Shown piece by piece: positions 5,607 through 6,985 of a DNA stretch of 6,985 nucleotides. Position numbers and translations under genes: made by a program. A model generated the notes under the pieces. It saw only the letters and a list, made by a program, of their open reading frames with translations, was not told where the DNA came from and did not search any database. Every line of letters begins with the position of its first letter. Within the stretch, counting starts at the first letter, position 1. Source of the stretch: JBDHZU01 sp039812085. GTDB lineage: Bacteria > Actinomycetota > Actinomycetes > S36-B12 > UBA10799. The stretch spans positions 1-6,985 of the forward strand of contig JBDHZU010000104.1 in assembly GCA_039812085.1 (NCBI GenBank), given 5' to 3'.

Positions 5607-6985
5607 GTGTCTACGTCAACCGACCTTCCTGCGCTGACCGGTTTGACCTCGAACGAGGTTGCCGAGCGCGTTGCCCAAGGAAAGGTCAATCGGGCTGACT
5701 TAGCCAATTCGCGTAGTACGGCCAGCATCATTCGCGAGAACACCCTCACTTCGTTCAACTTGGTGATCGGTGTCGCCTGGGTATTGATGATCATTGCCGG
5801 TGCGCCATTTGTGGACACTCTGTTCGGCTTCATCATCGTGGTGAACTCGGCCATCGGAATCATCCAAGAACTTCGCGCCAAGCGGACGCTGGAAAAGTTG
5901 TCCGTCATTGGTGAAGCTAAGCCGACTGTGTTGCGTGACGGGCAACGTCAGCAGGTATCGCCCGACGACCTTGTGGTTGACGATGTTGTGGAACTACAAA
6001 CTGGCGATCAGATCGTGGTGGACGGCGATGTGCTGGTGGGTCGAGGACTGGAAGCGGATGAGTCGCTGCTCACCGGTGAAGCTGACCCGGTTCACAAGGC
6101 CGTTGATGATGAGGTCAAGAGCGGGTCGTTCGTCGTTGCGGGTTCCGGCTGGATGCGGGCAACCCGAGTAGGTATCGATTCCTACGCAACGAAGCTGGCG
6201 GCAGAAGCGAAGTCTTTCTCCACCACTAAGTCCGAACTCATGGGCTCGATCATGAAGTTCGTTCGCACTATTACGTGGGTGTTGATTCCGCTGGGAATCC
6301 TGTTGTTCATTTCTCAGTTGCGGTCCAGCCCTAACTGGCAACAAGCACTGTCCGGCACAGTCGCCGGAATCGTCACGATGGTTCCCGAAGGTCTTGTGTT
6401 GTTGACCAGCGTCGCCATGGCGGTTGCTGTGGTGAGGCTCGGCCAACGCCGCGCACTCGTCCAAGAGATGCCCGCAGTTGAAGTGTTGGCACGAGTGGAC
6501 GTGGTGTGCGTAGACAAGACGGGAACCCTGACTCAACCCGGGATGTCCGTCTCAGCGTTCAAGCTGTTGCCCGGAACCACCGTCGATGAACAACGCGCAT
6601 CGCAGGCTCTCGGTGCGTTGGGAGGATCGGAAGAAAGCCCCAACCCCACCCTGGCCGCGATTGCCGAACACTTCACCGAGCCCGGTTGGACGACTGCCTC
6701 GACTGTCCCCTTCAGCTCTGCCCGCAAATGGTCGGCTGCCTCGTTTGCCGATCAGGGTTCCTGGTTAATGGGTGCGCCAGAAGTTTTGTTGGCCGACGAC
6801 GATTCGTCGCTGGCGCAGTCTGCTCGCGAACTGGCCGACCAGATGGCGTCCAGTGGTGCCCGCGTGATTCTGCTGGCAGAGTCCACCGCGACCGATGGCA
6901 GCCAAGGTCCAAACACCGAGACCGGGGCAGGACCGATCCAGCCGGTTGCGTTGGTCTCGATTGAGCAGCAACTACGAGTCGATGC
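5607..6985 (+). CDS. ctpE: CtpE-like P-type cation (probably Ca2+) ATPase, N-terminal 459 codons, truncated by window
   Basis: Open to the window end, so the C-terminal half (remaining P-domain and later membrane helices) is missing. P-type ATPases move cations across the membrane using an aspartyl-phosphate intermediate. Seen from the GTG at 5607: short N-terminus LTGLTSNEVAERVAQGKVN (10-28), helices at about 49-66 and 69-86, actuator domain with TGEADP (156-161, the TGES-like dephosphorylation motif), helices at about 219-236 and 251-276, the M4 ion-site motif VPEGL (259-263), phosphorylation motif DKTGTLT with Asp303, and an N-domain with FSSARKWSAASF (369-380) and MGAPEVLL (388-395). No heavy-metal CXXC domain is present and M4 lacks CPC, excluding the Cu/Zn/Cd class. 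TGEADP, PEGL and RLGQRRALVQEMPAVEVLARVDVVC match my memory of mycobacterial CtpE (Rv0908), reported to be a Ca2+ transporter. The start follows the ppx stop as TGA-CCG-GTG in the same frame with no Shine-Dalgarno, implying coupled translation. Confidence 0.93.
   Translation, partial: MSTSTDLPALTGLTSNEVAERVAQGKVNRADLANSRSTASIIRENTLTSFNLVIGVAWVLMIIAGAPFVDTLFGFIIVVNSAIGIIQELRAKRTLEKLSVIGEAKPTVLRDGQRQQVSPDDLVVDDVVELQTGDQIVVDGDVLVGRGLEADESLLTGEADPVHKAVDDEVKSGSFVVAGSGWMRATRVGIDSYATKLAAEAKSFSTTKSELMGSIMKFVRTITWVLIPLGILLFISQLRSSPNWQQALSGTVAGIVTMVPEGLVLLTSVAMAVAVVRLGQRRALVQEMPAVEVLARVDVVCVDKTGTLTQPGMSVSAFKLLPGTTVDEQRASQALGALGGSEESPNPTLAAIAEHFTEPGWTTASTVPFSSARKWSAASFADQGSWLMGAPEVLLADDDSSLAQSARELADQMASSGARVILLAESTATDGSQGPNTETGAGPIQPVALVSIEQQLRVD

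Noticed and set aside
5342..5908. 188-codon minus-strand open frame spanning ppx and the ATPase start
   Set aside because: It runs antisense through two well-supported genes and reads as Ser/Arg-rich composition only.
1..6985. Mobile element, CRISPR array, tRNA/rRNA, or a new defence or toxin system
   Set aside because: No transposase, integrase, direct-repeat array, structured RNA gene or genomic-island composition is visible; the genes are conserved chromosomal housekeeping types.

Overview
The window is a stretch of ordinary chromosome from an actinobacterium (Actinomycetota). The evidence is fourfold. The ClpC tail, short MutY, exopolyphosphatase and P-type ATPase all read most like their mycobacterial counterparts. 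GC is moderately high (roughly 57-60% by eye). GTG starts are used. Four of the five visible starts that can be assessed carry a TANNNT -10 hexamer 6-7 bases ahead of the start codon with no Shine-Dalgarno, the usual actinobacterial leaderless layout. GC below mycobacteria or Streptomyces suggests another actinobacterial lineage, but I cannot name it. I see no mobile elements, tRNA or rRNA genes, CRISPR arrays or signs of recent transfer.

Layout: (1) 2-808 (+), the 3' end of clpC. (2) 805-1713 (-), mutY, converging on clpC so that the two stop codons overlap within one CTAG. (3) 1782-2399 (+), a membrane-anchored extracytoplasmic protein of unknown function, divergent from mutY across a short region holding a perfect 10-bp inverted repeat. 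(4) 2386-3801 (-), radA, overlapping the tail of gene 3 by 14 bases. (5) 3865-4623 (-), a cysteine-rich conserved protein resembling the YkgJ/DUF3109 cysteine-cluster group. (6) 4656-5603 (+), an exopolyphosphatase of the Ppx/GppA family, divergent from gene 5 over only 32 bp. (7) 5607-6985 (+), the first 459 codons of a CtpE-like P-type cation ATPase, starting three bases after the ppx stop and open at the window's right edge.

Functionally the window groups proteolysis (ClpC unfoldase for ClpP), DNA maintenance (MutY removing A opposite 8-oxoG; RadA in recombination-intermediate processing), and a probable ppx-ctpE operon linking polyphosphate turnover with cation (probably Ca2+) transport. 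The neighbourhood recalls the mycobacterial clpC1...mutY...membrane protein...disA-radA region, but disA is not next to radA here.

I found no convincing new multi-gene system. The observations most worth a second look are the very compact divergent promoter at 4624-4655 with a dyad framing one -10 hexamer, a nested hairpin in the last codons of the cysteine-rich gene, the inverted repeat between mutY and its divergent neighbour, the missing disA, and the in-frame three-base ppx/ctpE junction.
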